The notes below the pieces were generated by a model. It was not told the origin of the DNA. It saw only the letters and a list, made by a program, of their open reading frames with translations, and searched no databases. DNA of 64,000 bases from Clostridia bacterium (GTDB lineage Bacteria; Bacillota; Clostridia; Oscillospirales; Butyricicoccaceae): positions 1-64,000 of the forward strand of contig JAJPXP010000044.1 in NCBI GenBank assembly GCA_021205365.1, written 5' to 3'. Positions 7,582 to 17,017 of this stretch are shown one piece after another; the stretch's first letter is position 1; each line of letters starts with the position of its first letter. A program made the translations under genes and the position numbers.

Positions 7582-9489
7582 ATGTTGTTCCAACCCACTG
7601 AAGCCCATGAGGCGTTACGAGCCAAAATCCGCTCCTTTGCCGAAACTGAGGTGAAACCCCATACTTTCCTGATGGATAAGGAAAATCTGTTCCCTGCTGA
7701 AGCTGTGAAGCAGTTAGGCGAAATGGGTCTAATGGGCATTCCATATCCGCAAGAATACGGCGGAGCTGGGCTTGATGTCCTCAGTTATGCCATTGCAGTT
7801 GAAGAATTATCCCGCGTGGACGGCGGCACAGGCGTTATTTTATCTGCCCATGTTTCTCTCGGTACATGGCCAATCTTTGCATTCGGCAACGAGGAACAAA
7901 AACAGAAATACCTCGTTCCACTATGTAAAGGCGAAAAGATCGGCGCATTCGGTCTGACAGAACCCAACGCAGGCTCGGATGCAGGTGGCACGGAAACGAC
8001 TGCTGTCGATAAGGGCGATCACTGGTTGCTGAACGGCGGTAAAATTTTTATCACAAATGCCCCCAAGGCGGATACCTATGTTGTTTTTGCAGTTACTACA
8101 CCTGATATCGGCACCCGCGGAATTTCCGCATTTATTGTAGAAAAAGGTTGGGAAGGCTTCACCTTTGGCGATCATTACGATAAAATGGGTATCCGATCAT
8201 CTTCTACAGCCGAATTGATCTTTAACAATGTCAAAGTACCAAAAGAAAACCTGCTCGGCAAAGAAGGTCAGGGCTTCAAAATCGCCATGGCGACACTTGA
8301 CGGTGGTCGTATCGGTATTGCATCGCAGGCGTTAGGCATTGCGCAGGGCGCGTATGAAGCTGCAGTCGATTATGCAAAAGAACGCGTGCAGTTTGGTAAA
8401 CCAATCGGCTTCAATCAGGCTATCGGATTTAAACTTGCTGACATGGCAACCAAGCTGCGCTGCGCACGAATGCTGGTCTATTCAGCAGCCGAACGAAAAG
8501 AGCATCACCTCCCATACAGTACCGAAGCTGCCATGGCTAAGATGTACGCTTCAGATATAGCTCTTGAGGTAACAAACGATGCGCTGCAGATATTCGGTGG
8601 TACCGGTTTCCTCAAAGGCATGGATGTCGAGCGCATGTATCGGGATGCTAAGATTACTACTATTTACGAAGGCACGAACGAGATTCAGCGTATGGTAATT
8701 TCGGCAGGTATTATGGGAAAGGCGCCTAAGAGTGAAAGCTCGTCTAGCCGCCCAAAAAAGCCTGCTCCTATCACTGGTGTGCGTAAAAAGATCATTCTAA
8801 GCGAAGGTTCGTCAGAGGACAAGGTAAACTCTCTTGTTGAAGCACTCCAGAAGGATGGACATGACTTCACAGTTGGCATTCCGCTGGATACTCCGATACC
8901 ACAGGCTGAGCGTGTGGTTTCTGCAGGTGTTGGCATCGGCAGCAAGGAAAATATGAAGCTCATCGAAGATCTGGCACGTGCGGCAGGCGCCGCAATCGGT
9001 TCATCCCGTCCAGTCGCAGAAACATTAAAATATGTACCGCTCAACCGTTATGTCGGCATGTCTGGTCAAAAATTCAAGGGCAATCTGTATATTGCCTGCG
9101 GCATCTCCGGTGCGATCCAGCATTTGAAAGGCATCAAAGATGCATCTACCATTGTGGCAATTAACAAAAATGCAAATGCCCCCATCTTTAAAAACTGTGA
9201 CTACGGCATTGTCGGCGACGTGAATGAGATCCTGCCTCTGCTGGCAGCAGCACTTAACACAGGTGAAAAACAGCCTGCACCACCTATGGTAAAGATGAAG
9301 AGACCAGCTCCCCCGAAGCCGGAACCGATTGGCAAACGTTATGTCTGCGGTGGATGCGGTTATGAATATATACCAGAACTAGGTGACGAAGGTGCGGAAA
9401 TTGCACCGGGCACGCTGTTCGAGAATCTGCCTGCCGAGTGGGTTTGCCCCGAATGCGCAGAGGACAAGGATTTGTTCATTGAAGCCTGA
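7582..9489 (+). CDS. Acyl-CoA dehydrogenase / ETF-alpha FAD domain / rubredoxin fusion
   Basis: A 635-residue three-part redox protein. Residues 1-385 form a short-chain-type acyl-CoA dehydrogenase, with catalytic Glu363 in [13 protein letters not shown]. After a Ser/Lys/Pro linker, residues about 450-575 match the FAD domain of ETF alpha (GIGSKEN, then [12 protein letters not shown] at 503-514 and YGIVGD); the ETF N-terminal domain and ETF beta are absent. After a Pro-rich linker, residues 587-635 are a rubredoxin with Cys589, 592, 622 and 625. Electrons could pass acyl-CoA to FAD to second FAD to Fe inside one chain. AAGGAGG 8 bases upstream fixes the start at 7582. The flavodiiron gene follows 38 bases later and is a natural acceptor of rubredoxin electrons. 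The acyl substrate is unknown. Confidence 0.92.
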   Translation: MLFQPTEAHEALRAKIRSFAETEVKPHTFLMDKENLFPAEAVKQLGEMGLMGIPYPQEYGGAGLDVLSYAIAVEELSRVDGGTGVILSAHVSLGTWPIFAFGNEEQKQKYLVPLCKGEKIGAFGLTEPNAGSDAGGTETTAVDKGDHWLLNGGKIFITNAPKADTYVVFAVTTPDIGTRGISAFIVEKGWEGFTFGDHYDKMGIRSSSTAELIFNNVKVPKENLLGKEGQGFKIAMATLDGGRIGIASQALGIAQGAYEAAVDYAKERVQFGKPIGFNQAIGFKLADMATKLRCARMLVYSAAERKEHHLPYSTEAAMAKMYASDIALEVTNDALQIFGGTGFLKGMDVERMYRDAKITTIYEGTNEIQRMVISAGIMGKAPKSESSSSRPKKPAPITGVRKKIILSEGSSEDKVNSLVEALQKDGHDFTVGIPLDTPIPQAERVVSAGVGIGSKENMKLIEDLARAAGAAIGSSRPVAETLKYVPLNRYVGMSGQKFKGNLYIACGISGAIQHLKGIKDASTIVAINKNANAPIFKNCDYGIVGDVNEILPLLAAALNTGEKQPAPPMVKMKRPAPPKPEPIGKRYVCGGCGYEYIPELGDEGAEIAPGTLFENLPAEWVCPECAEDKDLFIEA

Positions 9490-9527
9490 AAGTGATATAA
9501 CAGCCTGACATAAAGGAGGATTACAGA

Positions 9528-10742
9528 ATGTATTGCGTGCGCAATGTAACTGAGGATTTATATTGGGTAGGCGCGAACGATCATCGCCTGCATCTGTTTG
9601 AAAATATTCACCCCATTCCACGCGGCGTATCCTACAACGCCTATCTGCTGTTGGATGAAGCAACCGTATTATTCGATACTGTCGATTGGTCGGCTTGCCG
9701 CCAGCTGCTCGAAAATATTGAGCACCTGCTTGCAGGCAGACCACTTGATTACCTGCTTATCAACCACATGGAGCCCGATCATGGCGCATCAATTGAAGAA
9801 ATTTTACTCCGCTGGCCGAAGGTAAAGATCATTTCAACCGAAAAGGCGTTTCTATTAATGCGGCAGTTTGGGTTTGCCATTGAAGGACACGAGTTGATCC
9901 AAGTCAAAGAAGGTGACACCCAATGCTTTGGTAAGCATACCGTTACTTTCGTTGCCGCACCTATGGTGCACTGGCCTGAGGCAATGGTCACTTTTGACGT
10001 AACGAATGGTGTACTGTTCTCAGCAGATGCATTTGGCTCATTTGGCGCGCTGGACGGTAAACTCTTCGCTGATGAGGTGAATTTCGACCGCGACTGGATC
10101 GATGATGCACGCCGCTATTTGACCAATATTGTCGGCAAATACGGCCCTCATGTCCAGCTATTGTTAAAAAAGGCCTCTGGTATTCTGGATCAGATCAAGT
10201 ATATCTGTCCGCTGCACGGCCCGGTCTGGCGCAAGGATTTGATGTACTTCATTCACAAGTACGACCAGTGGAGCCGGTACGAACCCGAGGAACAGGGTGT
10301 ACTCATTGCTTATGCTTCAATGTACGGAAATACCGAGGCTGCGGCACAGGCATTGGCCAGCAAGCTTTGTGAAAAAGGTATGAGCAATGTGTGGGTTTAC
10401 GATGTATCCAACACCCATGTATCCCAGCTCATTTCCGAAAGCTTCCGTCTGAGCCATATTGTGCTTGCATCGGTGACATACAATCTGGGCATTTATCCGG
10501 TAATGCATAATTATCTGATGGACATGAAAGCACTGAATCTGCAAAACCGGACCTTTGCGTTGATTGAAAACGGTTCATGGGCAGTAAAATCAGGTGATTT
10601 GATGCAGAAATTCATTGAAACCGAGATGAAAAACATGACCGTACTGAGCGACCGTCTCTCAATGGCCTCAGCACTGCATGCCGACAAGGCCAGTGAATTG
10701 GACGCGTTTGCGGATGCCATCCTAGAATCAATGGATTTATAA
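9528..10742 (+). CDS. Flavodiiron protein (A-type flavoprotein, O2/NO reductase)
   Basis: A 404-residue class A flavodiiron protein. The N-terminal metallo-beta-lactamase-like domain has the full diiron ligand set: His80, Glu82, Asp84 in NHMEPDH, then His148, Asp167 and His230. The flavodoxin domain begins near residue 258 (YASMYGNTEAAA binds FMN phosphate). Family members reduce O2 to water or NO to N2O in the cytoplasm, usually fed by rubredoxin. It is cotranscribed with the rubredoxin-bearing acyl-CoA dehydrogenase fusion, which supports that protein as its electron donor. AAGGAGG precedes the ATG, and a strong terminator follows. O2 versus NO preference cannot be read from sequence. Confidence 0.93.
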   Translation: MYCVRNVTEDLYWVGANDHRLHLFENIHPIPRGVSYNAYLLLDEATVLFDTVDWSACRQLLENIEHLLAGRPLDYLLINHMEPDHGASIEEILLRWPKVKIISTEKAFLLMRQFGFAIEGHELIQVKEGDTQCFGKHTVTFVAAPMVHWPEAMVTFDVTNGVLFSADAFGSFGALDGKLFADEVNFDRDWIDDARRYLTNIVGKYGPHVQLLLKKASGILDQIKYICPLHGPVWRKDLMYFIHKYDQWSRYEPEEQGVLIAYASMYGNTEAAAQALASKLCEKGMSNVWVYDVSNTHVSQLISESFRLSHIVLASVTYNLGIYPVMHNYLMDMKALNLQNRTFALIENGSWAVKSGDLMQKFIETEMKNMTVLSDRLSMASALHADKASELDAFADAILESMDL

Positions 10743-10769
10743 AAGAAAAAGCAATGATCTAAAAACAAC

Positions 10770-10817
10770 AAGCACAGTTCTGGAATTTTCATCATTCCGG
10801 AACTGTGCTTTTTTATT
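10770..10817 (+). terminator. Terminator after the flavodiiron gene
   Basis: AAGCACAGTTC-GGAAT pairs with ATTCC-GGAACTGTGCTT (about 17 bases, one mismatch, 7-base loop) and is followed by TTTTTTATTTT. The stem is symmetric and may also serve the kinase gene arriving on the minus strand. Confidence 0.9.
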
Positions 10818-10836
10818 TTCTATTATTCAAGTAAAA

Positions 10837-12096
10837 TCATATAGGAAGGCATACAACCAGTTCAAAATGGCTGCCCACTGCAGTTGCATCCAAAGATCCG
10901 CCATAGCGTGTAGCTATTTCCCGCATCCCCACAAGACCAAAACCGTGATTCTTTTTGTCCTGCTTGGTAGTGGTGAAGTCAGTTTTCTCGTCTCCTGCCA
11001 ATTCATTGGTTACCTTCAGCATCAGCATTCCTTTCTCTATCCGGCAGCGCACAGAGATTCTTTTATCCTCGGCCTTTACCGCTGCTTCCATGGCATTGTC
11101 CAGTGCGTTGCCCAGTAAAGCGCACAAATCCATGTCCGCTATAGGAATCGTTTCCTGCAAAGAAATTTGGAAATCACGATCCAGCCCTTTCCGGTCCATC
11201 TCTTCCGCTTTTGCAGACAAAACTGCATTTGCAACTTCATTCTCACAAAGCCGTCTGCTCCCTTGCAGAGCCGGCGACCCACCGATTTGTTCCAGATAGT
11301 CGCGAGCCTTTGCCAAATCGGATTCTTCGATCAGCCCCTGCAGCACAGTTAAGTGATTGCGTAGGTCATGACGCAGTATCCGCACCTGAGACTGCTCACG
11401 ACGGAGCCCCTGATAATAGATCTCCCGTAAAGATGCAAGGCGGTTCGCCTGCTCCAGACGTTCATAGTCCGCCAAAGTCAAAACAGCGTTTAGAAGGAGG
11501 AACGACGTAATCAGCACGAATGGCAAAACAACAACGCCCTGATTCATGGCAACGGTATATACGTCGCTGGATTCATACTTTTGGTAGGTCAGCAACACCA
11601 CTGCAATCAGAGCACAAAGCGGCATGGCGGATAAGCCCAATATCAGCTTCCAAAGCTTGCGGGATACCTGCGCCGGTTCCGCCGGAAAACGATGCCGGAG
11701 TGCAAAGTAAAACGCTGCAAACACAAAAGTTCGTGCAATTCTTACTGCTATATCATATGGAATGGAACGCCAAAAATAGGTATCCAGAAAGGCGCAAACA
11801 GACATAACAAAACAGAAGAAAATAATCGATAACGTCAGTCGGCCCAAACAGTCTCCCTTCGTGGAGAGCATAAAACACAGCAGGAACACCGGAAGTGTAA
11901 ATAGCAGATTATTATCACCTACCCAAATGATCATGCCACTGGAAACGCAAAGTGTGCAGAAGAAAATTACCTTCCATATCCATCTCTCTTTGATATCTAC
12001 AAAGGCACGGCAAAGCCGATATAGAAAGTATCCATTTGCTGCCTCAAGCAAAATCCAGATCAAGCGAAGGACACTCTGAAAAGTCAACACTGTCAT
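10837..12096 (-). CDS. GHKL-type sensor histidine kinase
   Basis: A 419-residue membrane sensor of the AgrC/ComD class. About six membrane segments lie in residues 1-215. A Spo0B-like dimer region follows with the phospho-acceptor His in LRHDLRNHL, then a GHKL ATPase domain (N-box LLGNALDNAMEAA; G-box GFGLVGM). It follows the LytTR response regulator by 3 bases, and GGAGGGG precedes the ATG. Such kinases often sense peptides, so the divergent ABC transporter may handle or export a peptide signal or toxin. No precursor peptide gene was found beside it. Confidence 0.88.
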   Translation of the reverse strand: MTVLTFQSVLRLIWILLEAANGYFLYRLCRAFVDIKERWIWKVIFFCTLCVSSGMIIWVGDNNLLFTLPVFLLCFMLSTKGDCLGRLTLSIIFFCFVMSVCAFLDTYFWRSIPYDIAVRIARTFVFAAFYFALRHRFPAEPAQVSRKLWKLILGLSAMPLCALIAVVLLTYQKYESSDVYTVAMNQGVVVLPFVLITSFLLLNAVLTLADYERLEQANRLASLREIYYQGLRREQSQVRILRHDLRNHLTVLQGLIEESDLAKARDYLEQIGGSPALQGSRRLCENEVANAVLSAKAEEMDRKGLDRDFQISLQETIPIADMDLCALLGNALDNAMEAAVKAEDKRISVRCRIEKGMLMLKVTNELAGDEKTDFTTTKQDKKNHGFGLVGMREIATRYGGSLDATAVGSHFELVVCLPI

Positions 12097-12099
12097 CTG

Positions 12100-12810
12100 T
12101 CACCCCTCCAGCGTCGCTCTTGTCAGGGCCAGCATCGCATTTTGCTGGCAGGAACGGCTGACTGGCAACACTGTGTCGCCTAAATGTACCTCATTATTGG
12201 AAATATGTTCTACGGCTGCAGCGCGCACCAAATACCGCTGATGGATGCGAACAAAGCCTGTTCCTACGGCTTTCTCCACTTGATCCAGTTTACCATAAAA
12301 GGTATAGCTTCGCCTCAGCGTGACACAGGTGACCTGTCTCCTGTCCGAGACAAAATACAGAATGTTTTTGGTCAGGATGCGATAAGTCACATCGCCATGG
12401 CGACATATAAAGGTCTTATCTGTATCTTTGAAAAGAGCTACAGCGGCTCTTGTGAGGATATCATCCAATTGTTCCGGTTTGGGTGGTTTCATAAGATATC
12501 CCAATGCACCTACCGAATAGCCGTCAAATACCCGGTCGGAATAACCGGTAACAAACACAAGCTGCAATCCATCGTCAGCCGCCCGCAGCGTTTGGGCAGT
12601 CTCAATACCATCCAGATCGCCCATCTCCATATCTAGAAACACCAGATCCAGTTCACCGGTATGATTCTCCATCCAACGGATCAGCCGCTCACCCGTAGAG
12701 AATTCGAAAAATGCCGCTTTCGTTTTGCGGCGCTCCAAGGCCCGTTCCAAAGCACACCGCAGCGAAAACCGCGCATCTTGTATATCATCGCAAATGCCGA
12801 TTCGAAGCAT
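12100..12810 (-). CDS. LytTR-family response regulator
   Basis: A 236-residue regulator with a receiver domain (residues 1-120: GICDD, phospho-acceptor Asp in LVFLDMEMGDLDG, and Lys in LMKPPK) and a C-terminal LytTR DNA-binding domain (residues about 135-232, including GKLDQVEKAVGTGFVRIHQ). It forms a two-component system with the downstream GHKL kinase. A promoter with TTGGAG/TACAAT and two direct repeats just upstream suggests autoregulation. It is divergent from an ABC transporter that is its most likely other target. Confidence 0.9.
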   Translation of the reverse strand: MLRIGICDDIQDARFSLRCALERALERRKTKAAFFEFSTGERLIRWMENHTGELDLVFLDMEMGDLDGIETAQTLRAADDGLQLVFVTGYSDRVFDGYSVGALGYLMKPPKPEQLDDILTRAAVALFKDTDKTFICRHGDVTYRILTKNILYFVSDRRQVTCVTLRRSYTFYGKLDQVEKAVGTGFVRIHQRYLVRAAAVEHISNNEVHLGDTVLPVSRSCQQNAMLALTRATLEG

Positions 12811-12840
12811 CGCATCGTCCCTCCTTTGTTTGCTAACGAC

Positions 12841-12891
12841 ATTGTAGCATATTCCCTCCGCTTCTCCAAATCAAACTTGACACCAAACTTG
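12841..12891 (-). promoter_or_regulatory. Promoter of the LytTR operon with tandem CAAGTTTG repeats
   Basis: On the minus strand, -35 TTGGAG (12864-12869) and -10 TACAAT (12841-12846) are 17 bases apart. Directly upstream are two direct repeats of CAAGTTTG (12872-12879 and 12884-12891, period 12), and a third AAAGTTTG lies at 12923-12930. LytTR regulators bind direct repeats in this position. An unrelated dyad TGTCAT-N6-ATGACA occurs at 12937-12954. Confidence 0.55.
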
Positions 12892-13014
12892 CAAATTATT
12901 ACACCGAAAGCGAATCATGCTCCAAACTTTACATCGTGTCATCCGGAAATGACATGCCTCTCTGCACGATAGCAAATTCTGTGTTATGTTTGAAGCACGA
13001 AAGGAGCGATTCTT

Positions 13015-13758
13015 ATGTTGACTGTTCAGGATCTGCACAAATCTTATCAGGTAGGTAAGACCACATATGAAGTTCTAAAGGGTATCTCCCTCCAAGTGAA
13101 GAGAGGAGAATTTGTAGCTGTCATGGGGCCATCGGGTTCCGGAAAGACTACCTTGCTCAATTGTATCTCCTGTTATATTCCCGTGAACTCTGGAAGTATT
13201 CTTCTTGGTGATACAGAGCTTGCAAAATTGGATGAGGATAGCCTTGCAGCCGTACGCAATCAAAAGTTGGGCTTTGTGTTTCAGGATTTTCTGCTGTTAG
13301 ATGGCCTGACCGTCCGGCAGAATATTCTGCTTCCAGCCATCATTGGCAGCAATGTGTCGGCTACGACTGAAGACCGGGCGGACCAGCTATGCGAGATATT
13401 TGGTATCTCTGCTATTGAGCACAAATATCCAGCAGAGATTTCCGGCGGCGAAAAACAACGTACCGCCGTAGCCCGTGCATTGATCAATCAGCCTCTGTTG
13501 ATTCTTGCCGACGAACCCACAGGAAACCTGGATTCCAAATCCTCTCGGGCGGTGATCCGATCCTTTGAGCAGGCCAAGACATCACTAGATGCCACGATCT
13601 TCATGGTAACGCACGACTCTTTTGCTGCATCCTTCTGTGACAAGGTTATTATCCTGCAGGATGGTATGGTGCGTCACACGTTGGAGCGGGGCATGATGGA
13701 CCGTGAGGCTTTTCAGGATCAGTTATTAGATATCATCCGGGAACTGGGCAAGGAGTGA
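13015..13758 (+). CDS. ABC transporter ATP-binding protein (BceA/LolD-like)
   Basis: A 247-residue ATPase of the MacB/BceA type: Walker [10 protein letters not shown] (about residue 39), Q-loop FVFQD, signature SGGEKQR, Walker B ILADEPTGNLD and switch His in VTHD. AAAGGAG precedes the ATG. It pairs with the FtsX-type permease that starts 5 bases after its stop. With the divergent LytTR/GHKL system it forms a likely sensing and resistance, or peptide-export, unit. Confidence 0.9.
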   Translation: MLTVQDLHKSYQVGKTTYEVLKGISLQVKRGEFVAVMGPSGSGKTTLLNCISCYIPVNSGSILLGDTELAKLDEDSLAAVRNQKLGFVFQDFLLLDGLTVRQNILLPAIIGSNVSATTEDRADQLCEIFGISAIEHKYPAEISGGEKQRTAVARALINQPLLILADEPTGNLDSKSSRAVIRSFEQAKTSLDATIFMVTHDSFAASFCDKVIILQDGMVRHTLERGMMDREAFQDQLLDIIRELGKE

Positions 13759-13763
13759 TAACG

Positions 13764-15860
13764 ATGAAACAGTTTTCTGAGGTCTATGATCTTTTGCGCC
13801 GCAAAAATAGAAAACAGTATACATTACTGGCGGGATGCTTGTTCTTCTCTGTATTGCTGATTACAGCTTATGTATGCATGATGCGTTCGCCTACAATATT
13901 GAATGTGCTTCCCGAAGGGGGAGATTCCCGCAAGCAGGTCATGATGATCTTCATTCTTGCTGTCATCGGCTGCGGCGTATTTACCATCTATGCGGCAGGC
14001 CTGTTCTTCCGTCAGAAATCCCGCGAGACCGGCGTATTTCTGGCGCTGGGCACCAGGCGCAGCCAACTGCGAAAAGAATTGATGCGGGAACTTACGTTTC
14101 TTTCTGTATCTTCCTGTGCGGCAGGTGCCATTCTTGGTGCGCCTCTGGCCTGGTGCCTTTGGCAGCTTTTCCGCATCTGTGTAGTAGATACGGAAGAAAT
14201 GCCGTTGTCGTTTAACCCACAGGCATACCTCTTTGCATTGGCATTCTCCGTGTTCGTTATTGCCATTCTCTTTGTTTTGGGCAGCCGCTCGATCAAACGC
14301 ACCAATATCATTGAGATTGTCCAGCAATCCCATAAATCAGAGCCAATCAGAAATGTCCCTCACTGGTTTGGACCTGTTGGCATCCTACTTTTGATTGTCG
14401 GCGCCTTTTTCGGGTACAGTATGCCCAGCTTTTTTGTATTGGTGCTTCACTGGTATGCTCCTGATGCGCTGTCCGCCATTTTCTATCTTCCTGCCCTGGT
14501 AGGCATTTACATGCTCCTGCTGCATACGGTGGTAAATGGCTGGAACCGCAAAAAGCACCGTTATAAGGATCTGATTGCCACCAGCATGATGAAATTCCAA
14601 GGACGCCAGACGGTCAACAATATGCTGGTGATGGCTCTATTGATCGCTGGTGCTTATTTTGGAAGCTTTTATACTCCAATGTTAGGAACTGGCGCTATGA
14701 TGGCCTACGATGCCCGGCCTGTGGATTACGCCTATCATTACAGGGCTGACCAGCAGCTTCCTACAGAGAAGGAAGTAAAGACTCTGGCTAAGGAATACAA
14801 TGTCACAATCACTTCCTGGGCTGAAATTCCCATGGCAAGATTGGCTGTAGACGGAGATGCCCATGTAGAAAAGGAAGGAGCAATGGGTGTTACCTGGGAA
14901 AATCAGTACATGGAAACTCTCTGCTCTAATTTATTTCTTTCCGAATCCGCTTACAATACACTCACTGGTGAACAGGTAGATTTGAAGCCCGGACAGATTG
15001 CAGGTATTATGGATTCCACCGGAGACGGCCAAGGTGTGTTTGACGGCTCCGCCACACTAGTCACCAACTATGTAACCGGCGAACAGTATCCAGTTACCAC
15101 AGTTGATCCGCTAAAAAATGATATCCTATTCGGCCGGTTTGTAGTGGATGATGCAGATTATGATAAGATGACTGCGGATTTATCGGATGACTGGAAGGAA
15201 TACATGGTCTTTTTCAACGTAGAAAACTGTGAGGAAACCTACAATTTTGCCAAAGCGCTGTTTAACTGTATTGTTGACGCCTCTGGTCCGGAAGTCGAAG
15301 TATATGACGGTTGGGACCCAGTAGAACGGGACATTGCATTGGAAACAGAAGGTTCCTATTTTCTGGACTCGTATAAGGTCAGCTATGACCAGCGGAACAG
15401 CTCAGAATTTCGGTTGTACTGGCAATATATGCCTCAATTCCGGGTGCTGGATAAGGCAGATTTCGTGAAAACCACTGCTGTTTTTCTCATTCTCTTTATT
15501 TTTATTGCCATTATTTGTTTTGCTGCAGTCTTTGTCATCGCCTTTACCCGTTGTATGACCATTGCTCTTACCAACAAACAAGTCTATGATGATATGCGTA
15601 AACTGGGAGCGTCCAGAGCTTACTTATATGCCTCTGTCCGGCGGCAGGTGTCCCGTGTATTTTTTGTCCCCGCGCTGACCGGAACCGGCCTTATTTATGC
15701 GTTCTATGCCATGATTATGTATTTTAACGATAATCGTTTCACAGCTCAGGAGCTGGCTGGTATGGCAGTTTGCCTGATCCTGGTTGTTGCTGTCTCGGCA
15801 TTGCTCTATGCAGTCTACCGTTTCACGCTTCGCCGGGTGTGCCGTATGCTGGAAATTTGA
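13764..15860 (+). CDS. FtsX-like ABC transporter permease (BceB-type)
   Basis: A 698-residue permease with about ten membrane segments: one at the N-terminus, several in the first 320 residues, a large extracytoplasmic region (about residues 325-565), and three at the C-terminus. The FtsX segment (GVFLALGTRRSQLRKEL) and the large external domain resemble BceB antimicrobial-peptide transporters. The ATG at 13764 is chosen because AAGGAG is 8 bases upstream. It works with the preceding ATPase. Substrate unknown. Confidence 0.85.
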   Translation: MKQFSEVYDLLRRKNRKQYTLLAGCLFFSVLLITAYVCMMRSPTILNVLPEGGDSRKQVMMIFILAVIGCGVFTIYAAGLFFRQKSRETGVFLALGTRRSQLRKELMRELTFLSVSSCAAGAILGAPLAWCLWQLFRICVVDTEEMPLSFNPQAYLFALAFSVFVIAILFVLGSRSIKRTNIIEIVQQSHKSEPIRNVPHWFGPVGILLLIVGAFFGYSMPSFFVLVLHWYAPDALSAIFYLPALVGIYMLLLHTVVNGWNRKKHRYKDLIATSMMKFQGRQTVNNMLVMALLIAGAYFGSFYTPMLGTGAMMAYDARPVDYAYHYRADQQLPTEKEVKTLAKEYNVTITSWAEIPMARLAVDGDAHVEKEGAMGVTWENQYMETLCSNLFLSESAYNTLTGEQVDLKPGQIAGIMDSTGDGQGVFDGSATLVTNYVTGEQYPVTTVDPLKNDILFGRFVVDDADYDKMTADLSDDWKEYMVFFNVENCEETYNFAKALFNCIVDASGPEVEVYDGWDPVERDIALETEGSYFLDSYKVSYDQRNSSEFRLYWQYMPQFRVLDKADFVKTTAVFLILFIFIAIICFAAVFVIAFTRCMTIALTNKQVYDDMRKLGASRAYLYASVRRQVSRVFFVPALTGTGLIYAFYAMIMYFNDNRFTAQELAGMAVCLILVVAVSALLYAVYRFTLRRVCRMLEI

Positions 15861-15907
15861 ATTTGTGTACCGCGAAACATACAAATAGATATGTAAAAAA
15901 TAAAGAC

Positions 15908-15948
15908 GGGCGTCTCACTCAAATTAAGTGGGATGCCCGCCTTTTTAT
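15908..15948. terminator. Bidirectional terminator between permease and EamA gene
   Basis: GGGCGTCTCACT pairs with AGTGGGATGCCC (two G-T pairs), followed by CTTTTTATT on the plus strand. A-rich DNA on the other side allows use by the convergent EamA gene as well. Confidence 0.85.
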
Positions 15949-15981
15949 TCACATATCGGCAATCTAAATCTGGAAACACTG

Positions 15982-16917
15982 TTATATGTTCTCCGTATCC
16001 TGTGTTTCTTTCTTATTCTTGTTTTGAACATATAAAATAATGCCAATGATAACGATAATGCCTCCGACAATTTGGTTCCATGACGGTATTTCTGCCAGCA
16101 CGAGAAAGCCAAGTACAGCTGTCGGAATTGGCGCCAGAATCTTGAAAATTGCCAGCAGTGTGGGGCTGATATATTTCAGCGACCAAGTATACAGGCTATG
16201 GCTCAGCAGGCTGCAGAATACTGCCATACCAATTGCGACAAGAAAATTTACCGGACCATAGCCAAAGAGGCTATAATCACTGAATATCACCATACTATTC
16301 AGTACAACAGCGGATGCACCGTAAGCGATAAAAGTAAACAGTGTATTCGACAGATTATCCTGCCGCACTTTGCTGCTGATAAGAGAATATCCTGCCAGCA
16401 TAATGGCACAGATAATGCCACAGAAATTTCCGAGCGGCCCGTTGCATGCACTATCCCCACCTCCCGTGATGGAAACTATGATACCGCCGACCAAGGCAAC
16501 TGTAATACTCAGCCAGCTCATGCAGCTGAATTTCTCCTTTCCTGCCCCAAACATAAAGACAGATACAAACAGAATCTCCGTTCCGGCCAAGACATTCGAG
16601 GCGGCAATTGTTGTATATTTGACTGACATAAAATAAGTAAAAAAGTGAATTGCCAGAAAAATACCGGCAAGCAGGCACCATAATACCGTGCGCAGTTTGA
16701 TTGTTTTCAATTCCTTCCTGTGGTGGAGCAGTATCATCGGCAGCAGCATGGCAGTGACAATCGTCTTGCGGTACGCCGCCAGTACAAGCATCGGCGCTGT
16801 GCCATATCGAATAAACAGCGATGCTGTCGCACCACTTATCATGCCAAGAAATACAACCACAATCACCCATGTCTGACCCATCTTACGTTTCTTTTCCATA
16901 CACTCAACTCTTTTCAT
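15982..16917 (-). CDS. EamA/DMT-family transporter
   Basis: A 311-residue membrane protein with ten predicted segments arranged as two EamA repeats, typical of drug/metabolite exporters. The second repeat contains LLSHSLYTWSLKYISPTLLAIFK-type sequence (proline and alanine around TM 9), and the C-terminal tail is charged. The start is uncertain between ATG 16917 and ATG 16899; neither has a strong ribosome site. It is divergent from a LysR regulator, and a dyad covers its promoter, so LysR control is likely. The substrate may be an amino acid or its breakdown product, given the nearby cyclodeaminase, but this is a guess. Confidence 0.85.
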   Translation of the reverse strand: MKRVECMEKKRKMGQTWVIVVVFLGMISGATASLFIRYGTAPMLVLAAYRKTIVTAMLLPMILLHHRKELKTIKLRTVLWCLLAGIFLAIHFFTYFMSVKYTTIAASNVLAGTEILFVSVFMFGAGKEKFSCMSWLSITVALVGGIIVSITGGGDSACNGPLGNFCGIICAIMLAGYSLISSKVRQDNLSNTLFTFIAYGASAVVLNSMVIFSDYSLFGYGPVNFLVAIGMAVFCSLLSHSLYTWSLKYISPTLLAIFKILAPIPTAVLGFLVLAEIPSWNQIVGGIIVIIGIILYVQNKNKKETQDTENI

Positions 16918-16932
16918 TGCATTTTTGTTGAC

Positions 16933-16952
16933 TGTATTGTATCATAAATACA
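16933..16952. promoter_or_regulatory. Candidate LysR operator over the EamA promoter
   Basis: Dyad TGTATT-N8-AATACA lies between the divergent EamA and LysR genes. It covers the EamA -10 (TACAAT on the minus strand, 16937-16942). Position and symmetry fit a LysR-type site. Confidence 0.5.
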
Positions 16953-17017
16953 TCCATTACAAAAACGAAAAAATCAAATAATTCAAATGATAAAACCAGA
17001 TACTAGAGGGATAGCAC

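Noticed and set aside
10837..15860. A quorum-sensing bacteriocin locus around the LytTR/GHKL pair
   Set aside because: No precursor peptide with a double-glycine leader and no peptidase-containing exporter is present; the ABC pair is of the Bce/MacB type.
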